64,000 nucleotides of DNA from Rhipidocladum racemiflorum (GCA_036346355.1 CM070590.1:41201749-41265748); one strand, 5' to 3'. Positions 46,750 through 58,458 are shown, numbered from the stretch's first letter. Numbers and translations: made by a program. Notes: generated from the letters alone by a model not told the origin.

Positions 46750-49700
46750 GGGCTGTAGGTCCTTGGAATATGTATTTTTAGTGTCATACCTTAGGTTACA
46801 ACTAAAATATGATGTGGAATAACTTAGAAACATGGCTTAGGTTTCAAATAAAATTTTGTTATAGGATAGCAACAATAAAACTTGCAAAAGTGGTATAACT
46901 AATCTAAAATTTGACACACAATGGATGCACAGTAGGAAAGGGTATGGGTATCGTTTCTTTATGCTTAAATGTTGCATTTAAGCTATGATGTTGAATGCTT
47001 CAATTGATAATGCATGTTGCTATGTCTATGAGATAAATGATTGAATTGTTCCTTGTTGTTGTGATAAAGTGGGGTTTTGGTGCCGAAGGGTTTCGGCCAC
47101 CTCTCTTATTTCATAGTATGGGTGAGGTTTGACGGTGTGGCCGGTTAGCGCCATCACCGAAGAACTATTAACCCCTGTAGGAGAAGAGTGTTTATCCTTT
47201 CTATCGTAGATCGGGCAGTTGACTGGAGTCAAATAAAAGAGTTGATGGTGGTTTCCTTCAGATGCTTTTTCACCGTTCTGACGGTCGGTTTTGGATGGTC
47301 TTCTTTGTTTTTAGTTGTTTGAAATCAAATGAAAAGTGTTGGGTTTACGTGAATTGTTCCGTAGGCTGTTCGTGGTTTTGTCGTCCTTGGTTGAAGACGA
47401 AGAAAAAGAGTTTTGTGTTGCGCGTCTTTTGGTCGCAATTTTTCTTTGACACCCGGTTTGCGCGTTATTGTGGATTGTTTTGGGGAGGAAACATATGCGG
47501 TTGTTGTCTCCCTATCTCAGAAAAGAGTTGAAGTTTTCCCTAGTGCCGACCTTAGGTTGGGTGGAGCTAAGTTTTGAATTTTTACCGGAGAAGATTTGGT
47601 TAAACATTTGGTTTTTCCCTGGTGCATCCTTCTTCCTTCTTAGAAGTATGAATCTTGAGATTTCTTAAAGAGTTTTTGGGCTATCAAAGTCAGGAATTTG
47701 AGAGTTGAGCTCTCCTGCTTTTCTGTTGGAGTTTTGTTTTTCTTCCTTGCCTGGAAAGGAGAAACTGTTTATCGGTGTTCGTTCTTGATCTTGAGTTGTG
47801 GTTATTTTTAAAGTTGAGTTGCATCCTGTTTGTCCAAAGTGAAAATGGTTGTTTAGCACTTTACGTAGTATGTAATAATGTGGTTTATGGAATTGGTGTA
47901 CTCTTAAGTTAATTGGTGAGTTGAATCAATTAAATGTAATTGTTTATCTTTAGTTTAAGATTAAATGAATTCCTCGTGTTGTAGATTACTCTATAGCAAG
48001 AATGATTAAATGTGTGACTGTTCATGCTTATAATTTGTAGCTTTATGTTAAATATGAGGTAGCATGCTGCTTTTACTTAATGAGAAGATGACCATTGATA
48101 GTGTTTAAAGTTTTAAACCTTGACGCGTAGTGAGAACATTAAGATGATGTATACTACTGAAATTGTTAAAGAAACTTAACCGGTTGTTTAAAGATGTTCT
48201 AATGTAAAGTGTTAATAGAGAAATTTAATCGTGTTGGCTAGTGACTTTAACTTGGAAGTTGATTAAAGTTGTTCTTTATTATGTTGCAAACTATTAGTAT
48301 ACTTGGAAGTGCAGTTGTGTCCCTATAATGCTAGTATCGATGTCAATTGTGAAGACATAGGATTTGCTGTTTATAACATTGCTAAAGCATTGGGATGGTC
48401 TAACCTATTAAATTTATTTTAATAGTTGGAGTATGTTGTGTGGTGGTAATTTTGTTATCACCTATGTATATGGTAGCTAAAAGTAATGTTGTTGGTTGAT
48501 GATCATTTCCATTTGTTGTATTGATGACTAAGTAATGGTGGTAACTGTTTAGATTACTCGTTGGAAAACCATGGTTAAAATAGAGGAAAATTTTGACATG
48601 TTGCGATAGAGTGAGCTTTGGATAATTAACATGATGAATGATTTTATCCTTGATGAAAGTATAACTTAGAGTCTCACTTACGAATTCTTCCCTATGGAGA
48701 TAATATTTATATGTTGAAGTCGTTGTTTAACTGAATAAGGTCCGGTTGTCGAGACGTGAACATATAGGTGGTATGAAATTATAAGTTGATCATGCTGAAA
48801 GATTTGTTGAAGTACTAGATTTCAAATGCAGAATAAGATGTATTATGATGTGATGATCCGTGGGGATCATGTCGATGTAGTCTTGGTGGGGTGTTTTTTT
48901 TATAAGCATCATAAACACTAATTAAAAGTGTTGGGAATGGTAACTAGAGGAAGAATTTGTTGTGAAGCTTTTGGTTGATTTGTGTTGGGGCTCCTCAGGG
49001 AGTAAATAGTGATTATTGAAGTCTTTAATAGAAAGCGTAGTGGTGTACTAGAGATGGTTCTTTTTATGCTGAGCTTGTGTTTAAAAGCTTTTAAACTGGT
49101 TTGGTTGTTTGCCATTTTGGTTGAATGCCTTCGGTCAAGGTATTCCTTATGTTGAGTTTCAGAGTTTCCCTAAAACTCGTAGAGATTGGTGCCCATTTTT
49201 TTGGTTTTGGCTAATTGGTTCAGTCTATGCTATTAGTATGGTTTTACACCCGAAAGTCTTTGAGTGGATCACGCTCCTTCGCGTTCACACTGAATCATCT
49301 TTGGAGTAAATTTTAAAGGAAGCGGAAGGTCTTAGTGGGTTGTGTTGAAGATTCTTGAGATTCAATTTGTAGCTCCATTTGGCGTTATTTGAAAATGTGT
49401 GTGGTGTTTGAAAATGCTTCAAAAAAAAAGTGGATTATATGAATGTTTCATAAGTGAATTTGGTAGTGAAGGGTTTTCTTTTGGGAATGAGTTTCGCTTT
49501 CTTTTGAGAAAATTTGTGGCGGATGTGTGTGCAGATGTTTGACTTTGGAGTCGATGTTCTTTTCCAAAATGTTGCTTTTGGTTAAAATGCGATGTTTCGC
49601 AAGTTTAGATTTCAATCATTGGTGGGTTTTGACACGATGCGATGTTATTCGAGTTTTATTCAGGTGATACAGATGATGAAGTCGTCTTGTGAGTGACTAG

Positions 49701-50960
49701 TCGGTAGTGTTGCTACATGATTAATGTATGGTGAAAAGCAAACAAGATATCGTTTATAGATGTTAAATGATGAAAGAGTCGTTGAGCCAGGTCGGTGAGA
49801 AAGTCATATACGGGTATATGACTAATCAGGAGTGCTCTTGAAAAGTGTGCATGCATGACATAAATTGAGATTTCTATTTCTTTCTGGTATGAAAGAAATA
49901 ATGACTAACTTCCGATATTTCGGCTGTGGTATAGGAAATTTGTGTTTCCTTTGCGATTTGGCTTAGGAAAATAAAATGAGTACTCTTTGGTTGTTGCCGA
50001 ATTCTTTCCAAAGTGGCTTTTAGCACTTTGGGGTTCGAGTTGTTGTATGTGGATCATTTTGGGTTCATAGGTTTTGGTTGAGCTTACTCAATGATTGAAC
50101 CCTTTGTTCTGATTCTTTGAAAGGAAGAATACGAGGGCGAGACCTTCTAAGAAAGGAAAATTTAGTGTGGGTTGGTAATGACCTAAGATATTAGGTGTTG
50201 CTAGTGGTTGATCGTAAATGGTTTAGAAGTGAAGAGTAAAGGAAGGTTGTGTATGACCCAACTCAAACCTTCTTGGAGAATTGTGTCATCGATGTGTTCC
50301 TAGGTGGGGTTGATTAAATTATTAGCGGACCACTTGGTGGTTGCTAGTAACTGTTTAGCCTTTTCAGAGTATATTGGATTTTTTTGTAGCTGAGATTGAG
50401 TGAGGTTGTGTCAACCGTAGCGATGTTGTTCGCTTGTTATGGTTTATTGCGGGTTTAATGACCCTGGTTGTAAAGTAGGCCTTTTCCTTTTGGTGTAGTG
50501 TTGGGTATTGGTCTTTTGTAAAAGATCAATCTTTTGCAAGGTCTTAACCTCGTTTGTTCAAATAGTTGGTGGTCTTGGAGTGTACGTCTCACCTGGTTCG
50601 TCGTCGTCTTGAATATGGCGAACCAGAGTAGAGAGGTTGAGGAGTGAATTCACGTTTGTGCGTGGGAGCTGAAGAGGGTTCTAGAGGCTGGTATCGTGTT
50701 CTTCTAGAGAGTAGTTTTGATTAAAGGTTTCGGGCACGTAAGTGCCAAGGAATGTATGGAATGAGAACCGTGAGAGGTTGCACTTTATTGAGCTAAATCA
50801 ACATTTTCTCTCCAAGTGTTGGTTTTGAGAACTCGCTTGTCGTTTGATCCGTTTTGAGTCTTTGTGTGAATGTTTTGGTGTTGCAAAGAAGTCTTTTTGT
50901 CCCTTGGGGACTTTGTTGTTGATTTTAGAGTTCTTCGGATTCGAGGTCGAATCCTATTTA
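46750..50960 (+). other. E non-coding interior
   Basis: It contains the leader block (47080-47235) with the antisense 68-codon frame (47026-47232), and the AGTCATATACGGGTATATGACT hairpin region (about 49802-49823). I see no gag, protease, RT or integrase motif. The rest is AT-rich and collinear with A1 and C. Confidence 0.75.
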
Positions 50961-50971
50961 ACGGGGGAGAA
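50961..50971 (+). other. E polypurine tract
   Basis: ACGGGGGAGAA directly before the 3' LTR. The inverted repeat GGATTCGAGGTCGAATCC ends about 6 bases upstream (50938-50955). Confidence 0.9.
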
Positions 50972-53418
50972 TGTGACACAACGGAATGTCGAGACTTTAT
51001 AAAAATGTGAAATTAGAGATTGTGTCATTATAAAATGTGAATTTAGAGATTTAAACTTTACGCTATGAAGTTTAATCGCATTCCGGGCCGATTTCGGGAC
51101 TTTTGGGCCTTTCCAGGAAAGTTTGCGCCCAATGGAAATAGTCGTGGGCTTTAGTGGGATGGTGTTTGGGCCCATGTGGGAGTGGGAGGCCAGGTTGGGC
51201 GCCCCCCTGCCCTTTGGTGCGCCCAAACCATGCCCTAGCCGACCCCCACCTTCTCCTCTCCTCCCCCTTGGTAGCCGCCACCCCCTCTCCACGCCTCCAC
51301 CTCCCCAATGCGCCCCTCTCCTCCCCATCCCTCTCCACCTCCCCTTGCTGCCCTAGAGGGGCTCCCCACATCTTTCCCCTGCTATTTCCTCCATCGGGAA
51401 GCCACGCGACGAGGAGATCCAGCGGTTCCGGCGCGAGGAGGACGATCGAGAAGCCGGGAGGAGCGTTTTCGGTGTTCGTTGTTCGCCGGGAAGATGTATG
51501 TCATGGGGAATCTGAGGGATTGGGTTCAGGTACTAATCTATGGATGGATTTCATGTTTTTAGATCAAGGGAGGTGCTGCCATGGGGTAGAATTGATGAAA
51601 ACTTGGATTGTATTCACGTTCTGTTCTGGCAGATTGGGAACCTGAGCTAGGGCAGGCGTCTTCGCCAATTTAGATTTGGAATCTGGCCATACGGACGTTG
51701 AAGAAGTTGTAGATAATTTCATTATCTTTCAGTGCATATAAAGAACGTTAAATTCCGCCCAACCGTTTGAAACTTATGGCTGTTTTACCGAGCGTGTTAA
51801 AATCTGTGACGTGATTGGAACAGATCACGGTAATCTGTAGATTAAACAACTTTAGAGTCCGAATCAGTCTTTCCCTATAACTAGAAAAAGTTGTCAAATT
51901 TCCTAAGCTACGCGAGGATGTACTCGTTTATTCAATTTGGAGTCCTAAAACAGAAGTTATGCCCGTTGGAAGGCTGCTGTCCCGAAGGGACAGATTTGTT
52001 GTTTTCTGATTTTAGGAGTTGTAAGCGAAGTCGTGGTAGTGGGATATAAGTGTGCTGTTTTGTGGACTCGATTTGAGTGTGTAGCACGTGTTTGCAGGTG
52101 GTGTGCCTCCAGGAGTGCCCTCAACCTCTCGTCACTCCGTTGCCCGTGGTTGAAGGCAAGTGTGTTGCGTGGATTCTATGCTATACGTGTTGCTAGAATT
52201 TCTTGATAGTATTTGGAATAGATAACATGTTGTCTTGCCATGAATTACATGTTATATTTGATAGGATGTCCTTAGGACATGATTTAAATGTTGCCGATGA
52301 TATGGTGTCCACATGCCATGATTAAAAGTGATTGTTGTTGATAAATGATTCACATGCCATGTTTTGAACGGTTACCGTCGATTGTTGAAAACGGTCCTAT
52401 ATGTTGAGATGCCATGTGTTGATATGCACTATTTCTATTTATGTATACGTTGCTGTCCATTTTGCATACATGGCATACTTTCATGGCCGGCTGGTGAGAT
52501 AAGTCAAAACTATTCCGGTAGGGTCGGAGAGAACCGTTATGACTAGTCCGGGGCTATTCTTTTGAGTAAGTCCTACATCGTGATTCCATCACCGAGGTGA
52601 ATGGAAGCGAGTGATAGGCACCCTCCATCTTCGGGATGGAAGGGGGAAAAGGGTGCATGCCGACGGGTGTGCACTCCACCATACCGGTATGAGTTTCCAG
52701 GAGACATGTGCATTGCATTGCATGAATGAAACTATGAATGAGAATTCTTGTGAAATGTTAATGAGAATATTGTTGAGTTGCTCATGAGATGAATGCCATA
52801 TTGACTAAGAGATGAATATGATGTTTTACATGTCGTGTACATGAGGTTGGTAATGTGGTGGTATGTAATGCTTTTGAAGATTGAAGTTGATGGTTTGTTG
52901 TCTTGCACTCTGTTTTTTCATTACAATACACTTTGCTGAGTGATGAACTCACGCTTGTGTTTTATGTTGTTTGTTTATTTAGGTACAACGAAATCGGCGC
53001 GCGGATAGGGAATTTAGCTACACTCCTTCACGTAGCACTCATAATCTAGATAATTCCCCCACTTCTAGAGAAACATGGCAATAAGTTATGTTGATTTTGG
53101 TATATGGATATTATGTGTGTTGGTTTCCCTCATGTGTGTCATGTGGGTCTTTGGAGCGATTTGTTTTATCATCCTAGACTTAGTTGATGCTTATTCCATG
53201 AGTATCATTGCTTATTGTTATTCTAATTGATGCTCATCTATTGTTGTCGATGAATATTGATATCTTGATTGATCTATATATTGATATGACATTGTGATGT
53301 TCCAATTTATGCTAAAACAAAGGAGATGCTGCCGAAATTTTTCATTTAATCATGTTATTAATTGTTGTTTGGTCTATGTTGGTGACATTCTGGGCTTAGT
53401 AGAAACTGGGGTGTTACA
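50972..53418 (+). repeat. E 3' LTR
   Basis: Nearly identical to the 5' LTR. Here the first donor reads AGAT|GTATGT (51496), a change from AGAG. Exon-like block 52098-52155, hairpin cluster 52617-52692. It ends TGTTACA at 53418, joined directly to B2 pol. Confidence 0.93.
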
Positions 53419-53828
53419 GAAGTCCATTCCGATTTCCTCCCATTTCCATTCAGGTATTTTCAACGGCTGTAGCAATCCGGCTGGTCTCTGATGCATTGCC
53501 TTGACTCTCTGGCATATGTCGCACAGCGCAACATGTTCGGCAACTTCACGCTTCATGCTCGGCCACCAGAATCTTTATTTTAAATCCTGATACATCTTGG
53601 CACTTCCCGGATGAATCGACTACTTGGAGTCATGGGCTTCTTCTAGAATCAGCTACTTTAGTTCCTTCCTGTTTGGCACACAGATTCTATCCTGCATCCA
53701 TAACGTACCCTGCTCGTCTAGTCTGAAGTCTTTTGCCTTGCCTTCGTCCATCTTGGACTTGATCCTGCGGATCTTGTCATCTTCCTTCTGTCCTTCTCGA
53801 ATCTGATCCTCCAGGGTAGGCTTCACTT
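53419..53828 (-). pseudogene. B2 integrase, N-terminal part (truncated)
   Basis: EVKPTLEDQIREGQKEDDK then DEQGTLWMQDRICVPNRKEL, a stop, then MKREVAEHVALCDICQRVKA (zinc-binding Cys pair) and EWKWEEIGMDF, the first catalytic-core Asp. The sequence then breaks off at the E LTR. The rest of the integrase and the matching part of the LTR are missing. A frameshift near 53830-53860 separates it from RNase H. Confidence 0.85.
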
Positions 53829-55349
53829 CTAATGCGGCCAAGAATCCTTCTGGTAGACTTCAATCTTCAATCTCTGGAAATCCTCACATAGCTCATCCTG
53901 ACTCGTGGCTATCAACATGTTCACAGTATGGCTTTTCTGACTCTGGGCATCGGCCACCACGTTAGCCTTCCCTGGATGGTAATGGATTCCCACATTATAA
54001 TCCTTGATCAACTCTAACCACCTCCTCTGCCTCATGTTCAAGTCTGATTGGGTGAAGATATACTTAAGGCTCTTATTGTCCGTGTATACTTCACATCTGT
54101 TTCCAATCAAATAGTGACGCCACAACTTCAAAGCATGCACTACAGCAGCTAGCTCTAGGTCATGCGTCGGATAATTCTCCTCATGCGGCCTCAACTGCCT
54201 AGATGCATAGGCGATGACCTTTCCATTCTGCATCAGCACACATCCAAGCCCTTGGCGCGATGCGTCACAATAAATATCAAAGCTTTGATTGACGTCCGGT
54301 AGGACCAACACCGGTGCTGATGTCAATTGCTTCTTCAGTTCTTGAAAACCTTTCTCGCACTCCGGCGTCCATGCAAACTTCTTCTCCTTTTTCAGCAATT
54401 GCGTGAGAGGTTTCACAATTGTCGAAAAGCCTTCAATGAAACGGCGGTAGTAACCTGCCATACCAAGGAAACTACGAATCTGGGTCACAGTCTTCGGCTG
54501 CTCCCAATGTAACACAGCTTCTACCTTGCTTGGATCTACGGCGACTCCTTCTACGGTCATTACATGTCCAATAAATTCCACCTTGTCCTTCCAAAAATCA
54601 CACTTACTGAACTTGGCGAAGAGTTGCTGTTCCCTCAGCTTCTCCAATACTTGCCTCAAGTGCTCTGCATGTTCTTCCTTTGTCTTGGAGTAGATAAGGA
54701 TATCATCTATGAACACAACAACAAACTTGTCCAAATAATTCATGAACACCTTATTCATCATATTCATGAAATATGCTGGCGCATTCGTCAGACCAAAGGA
54801 CATAACTGTAAACTCGTAATGTCCATATCTTGACAAGAATGCGGTCTTCGGAATATCTTTCGATCGAATCTTCAGCTGGTGGTATCCCGATCTCAGATCA
54901 ATCTTGGAGAAAACTCCGGCTCCTCTCAGCTGATCAAACAGATCATCGATCCTGGGTAGCGGGTACTTATTCTTCACGGTGACCTCATTGAGTGCACGGT
55001 AGTCAATGCACATCCTGAAACTCCCATCCTTCTTCTTGACAAATAGAACTGGCGCTCCCCACGGCGACGAACTCGGTCTGATAAATCCTTTCTCCATTAA
55101 CTCTTCAAGCTGCTTCTTCATCTCTACTAATTCCTCGGTGGACATCCGATAAGGTCTATTTGCTATCGGCGCTGTACCAGGTACAAGCTCTATCACAAAC
55201 TCTATGTCTCTGTCTGGCGGCATACCAGGTAGATCTTCAGGAAAGACATCTGGGTACTCATTCACCACTGAGACATCTTCTATGCTGATTGCCTTTGCGC
55301 TGTTAACCATCAATTGTCTATCTCTAACAGCGGTAGCTTGAAATTCCAC
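53829..55349 (-). pseudogene. B2 reverse transcriptase-RNase H (506 codons, open)
   Basis: The best-preserved protein frame in the window. RT spans residues about 50-280: [32 protein letters not shown] (Asp151), [11 protein letters not shown] and [11 protein letters not shown] (Asp215, Asp216), so all three catalytic aspartates are present. RNase H spans about 355-470: FDIYCDAS (Asp362), [12 protein letters not shown] (Glu399), [11 protein letters not shown] (Asp424) and VVADAQSQ (Asp467; usually DALSRK). The frame ends in a shift before the integrase. RT and RNase H would copy element RNA into DNA. The first Met is not a true start; the protein is normally cut from a polyprotein. The host element is dead because its LTR and integrase are truncated. 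Confidence 0.92.
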
Positions 55350-55904
55350 TTTCCTTCCACACGGGCTTTCAACCGAGATAATCCTTCTTTAACAATCTAG
55401 CACGGCCTTGTGCTTGGATAGCCAGTCCATTCCCAAAATAACATCTAAGGTATGGGTTTCCAACATAATAAGGTTCGCTAGGAACTCTATCCCATCTATT
55501 AATATTCTTACCCCGGAACATCCTACTTTAGTTCGGAGTTCGAAACCAGGGGTTTGAACAAAAAGCATGCATTTAACTCTTGCAATCTCCAAATCATTTT
55601 TAGCAGCAAAACCTTGAGAAACAAACGAATGCAAAGCTCCAGAGTCAAACAAAACTGTTGCAGGTACTGAGTTGACAAGTAACTTACCTAGTACGACGTC
55701 CGTGGCATTCTGAAGTGCCTCTGCGGTGACATGGTTGACTCGGCCTCTAACCACGATGCAGGAGTCTTTGCTCCGGCTATCTTTGTCCCGCGGTTTGCTC
55801 TGGTCTTTGGCGTCTGGCTGGTGTGGATCCCAGATTGAAGCGGTGGGTTCACTCTGCTTTGTCTTCTTAGGGCAATTGTTGGAGAAGTGCCTGGCTCGTT
55901 GCAT
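55350..55904 (-). pseudogene. B2 aspartic protease
   Basis: A 171-codon frame contains ATVLFDSGALHSFVSQGF (active-site Asp87-Ser88-Gly89) and the conserved LDVILGMDWLSKHKAVLDC end. It stops there (near 55389), 13 codons before the RT frame opens. Upstream, HFSNNCPKK is the end of the gag zinc knuckle, whose first half (CNEPG) lies in another frame, so an indel splits the knuckle near 55895. Confidence 0.88.
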
Positions 55905-56615
55905 GTGTAGCGGCGTCTCACCGCCCCTGTTGGTTGCCTGGCGGTATTTCCGGCCGGAGCTGGGTCGATAATTACGATTGACGGTGCAGGTGCCGTGACG
56001 GCATCCTCATTGCATTCTGCGGTTGGAATCTAAAAAACTGATTTGGCGCAACCCTCAAGCATTGCTGTGCTCCCTGACGCGATCCCTGCTGTTGCATCCT
56101 TCGCTTCCAGTTCTCGTCTAGTTCCTTGCGCTTATCTTCAAGGATGAGCGCCTTGTTCACAAACTCCTGGAAATCTGGAAAGGTGTGGGTGATCAGTCCC
56201 ACCTGCAGTCCTGAGTTAAGTCCCTTCATAAAGCGAGACTGTCTGGCCTTATCTGTCGCTACATCCTCAGGTGCGTAGCGTGCAAGCTGTGTGAACTTCT
56301 TCAGGTATTTAGCCACCGGCTAGTTACCTTGCTTCAGTGCTCTGAACTCCTCCTTCTTGAGATCCATGATTCCTTACGGCACGTGATACTGACGAAATGC
56401 GGCGGTAAACTCCTCCCAAGTGATGTCCTGAGGGTTCTCCCGCGTGGCGCAGAAATTCTCCCACTATTCTGCGGCGGTCCCTTCCAGCTGATGAGAGGCG
56501 TAGATTACCTTCTCATTTCCCATGCATTGAGCAATGTGTAGCTTCCTCTTAATTGACCTTAACCAATCATCGGCCTCCAATGGATTGGCATTCCCGGAGA
56601 AAGTGGGTGGATGAG
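55905..56615 (-). pseudogene. B2 gag (truncated by F insertion)
   Basis: MAKYLKKFTQLARYAPEDVA and GLITHTFPDFQEFVNKALIL belong to a Ty3-type gag (frame 55972-56316). The part at 56316-56615 matches EADDWLRSI and the WENFCATRENPQDITWEEF region in broken frames with in-frame stops. F inserted after ATGAG (56611-56615). The start of gag and B2's 5' LTR lie beyond F, outside the window. Confidence 0.85.
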
Positions 56616-56841
56616 TGTGATGCCTTAGAACGTCAGAGCGATTCTAGGGTTCCTTTTCCTGGTTTTGTTTCGGGAGAGGAATGAAGGATTTGTCGGGGGA
56701 TGAAATAATTGAAGTTTATCCGGCGTATTAATATTAAATTTGGAGTTGTCGGGCTAGAAACAGTGGGCCGAGGAAAACCTGGGCCTGGGATGCGAATCCC
56801 CTCCCCATCTCTCTCTCTTTTCCCCTAGTGGGCCGGCCCAC

Positions 56842-56852
56842 CATATAAAAGG
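56842..56852 (+). promoter_or_regulatory. TATA box of F 5' LTR
   Basis: CATATAAAAGG follows GGGCCGGCCCAC. It is repeated in the 3' LTR at about 63221-63231. The transcript would start near 56875, just before the GC-rich leader. Confidence 0.65.
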
Positions 56853-56978
56853 GGTGTCACCCCCCAAAAGCTCTAGGGCGCCCTTCCTCCCCTAGCAGCC
56901 ACACCACCCCTCCTCTTCCTCCCCTTGCGTGGTGGCTCAAGATCCACCGCGAAACGCGAAGGAGCAAGCGAGAAGAGG

Positions 56979-58141
56979 ATGCGTGGAGGCGTGGAGGACG
57001 AGCAGATTTCCGTTTCGGGAATCGTCGCGCGTTTTTCGTGGGTTCTCAAGGGAGAACTCAAGGTAAAATTCCAAATATTTTACCCCTGTTCTACCTAGGG
57101 ATTAGGAGTGTATTAGATCTGGTGGTGAGTGATTTAGATGGATCTTGATGGGGGATAAGGGTAGATGTTCACGTGGTGCTGTTTTTGGAAGGGGAGATTG
57201 TGCAGCGCGGATTGTTTCGCATTTTACGTGGCATAGACGATTTTTCCTGCAAAAACCTATAACTAGAAAGTTGTAGATCTGATCAATATCTAGCTACTGT
57301 AATTTTTTTGTATTTTTATGATTTGTATAAAAAAAGATACGAAATTGTGAAGAGAGGGTGATGCTGTTTGACCCGGATAGATTTGGGTTTTTGGCGCTTA
57401 AGAAGGGAACGGGGATTAGGAAGCGTGTGTTCGAGTTGTGTGATCATTTGTGATTTCGCTATGTACTGAAATAATACTTGTACAGGTGGTGCCCCTTCTG
57501 GACGCAACTAGGTTCGTCATCCACGTTGGTAAAGGCAAGTGGAAGTAGCGGTCTTGCTAAACTATAACTCGCTATTTGTTTCGTCTTCAATATAAACCTT
57601 AATTGCAGCACACCTACATGATTTAACTACTTGTTTATGAGATTACAATATCCTATCCTGCATTGTGATGTGGTTGTTTGGCTTTTGAATCATGAGTAAG
57701 AATGAAGAAAGATGTTGTTTGCAAGATGAATTGTGGAGATATTCTATCTCAATGATGTTCGCATTCTATCCATGTTATTTGATGGTATGCAAGCATGTGA
57801 ATTCAGAGTGGGAAGTTATGAATGTATTTATGCATGAAGCATTAACTGCATAATCATGCATTGGAAGTTTGTCGACGCCTTGGCGCGATCAAGAGCCGTA
57901 CAACACCGTGTGTTCCCGAGAAAGGGCACGGTGAGGAGGATCATGACATAAGCATGTGCACAATCATATGCATTTTACTGAGGTTGTGTGGACTCTATAA
58001 TGTGGTATTGGACATGAGGAATTTGGTATGCTAGTTTCTTTGTGGCTGTGTTATTCGTTAGAAGTTGTTCCGCTTGGCCGAGATTACCCAATCTCACCCC
58101 TTGTTATTTTGTTGTTTTCAGGTAGTTCTCATGAGTCGTAA
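56979..58141 (+). other. Candidate 50-codon spliced reading frame in F 5' LTR
   Basis: If the donor at 57063, the 57486-57534 block and the acceptor at 58121 are used, the ATG at 56979 opens a frame that crosses both junctions and ends at TAA 58139-58141. It starts MRGGVEDEQISVSGIV and ends VGKGSSHES. The 28 codons of exon 1 end exactly at the junction. A 150-nt open frame can arise by chance, and I recognise no family, so this is only a candidate. Confidence 0.25.
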
Positions 58142-58458
58142 GCTTGAAGGGTGGGCTTAGTAGCACAATCAACCCTCCGGGTCATCACGAATCACATGGA
58201 CTAGTGCATTTAATAATTCATTAGCTTGCTGAAATTTTATTAATCATAGACCTGTTGATGTCCTCTTTGGAGCTGTTTTACGTTTATGTTTGTTTTACGG
58301 TTGATTTAGACTTGTTATCTCTAGTATTGATGCTTTTATGTTATTCCTGTTTATAATGGTTATTATGAATCTTGTTGTCGCTTCCGTTTTGTCCTAATTT
58401 TAGGAGAGATCTGTCGAAATTTTCTTGTCTGACAGTTTAGATTTGTAGGGTGTTACAG

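Larger units (their letters stand above)
44288..53418 (+). mobile_element. E: complete LARD-type element with mismatched flanks
   Basis: 5' LTR 44288-46735 (2448 bp), PBS, 4.2-kb interior, PPT, 3' LTR 50972-53418 (2447 bp). The LTRs are nearly identical, so it is young. The left flank is TAGTA (in D interior); the right flank is GAAGT (in B2 pol). No target duplication matches, although both termini are exact. The interior encodes no element protein. Confidence 0.92.
56616..58457 (+). repeat. F 5' LTR
   Basis: TGTGATGCCTTAG to TAGGGTGTTACA. TATA box at 56842-56852, donor AG|GTAAAA at 57063, exon-like block 57486-57534 with a GC-type donor, and acceptor TTGTTTTCAG ending at 58121. The hairpin region near 57895-57935 differs in sequence from the A family but sits at a similar place. 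Confidence 0.93.
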
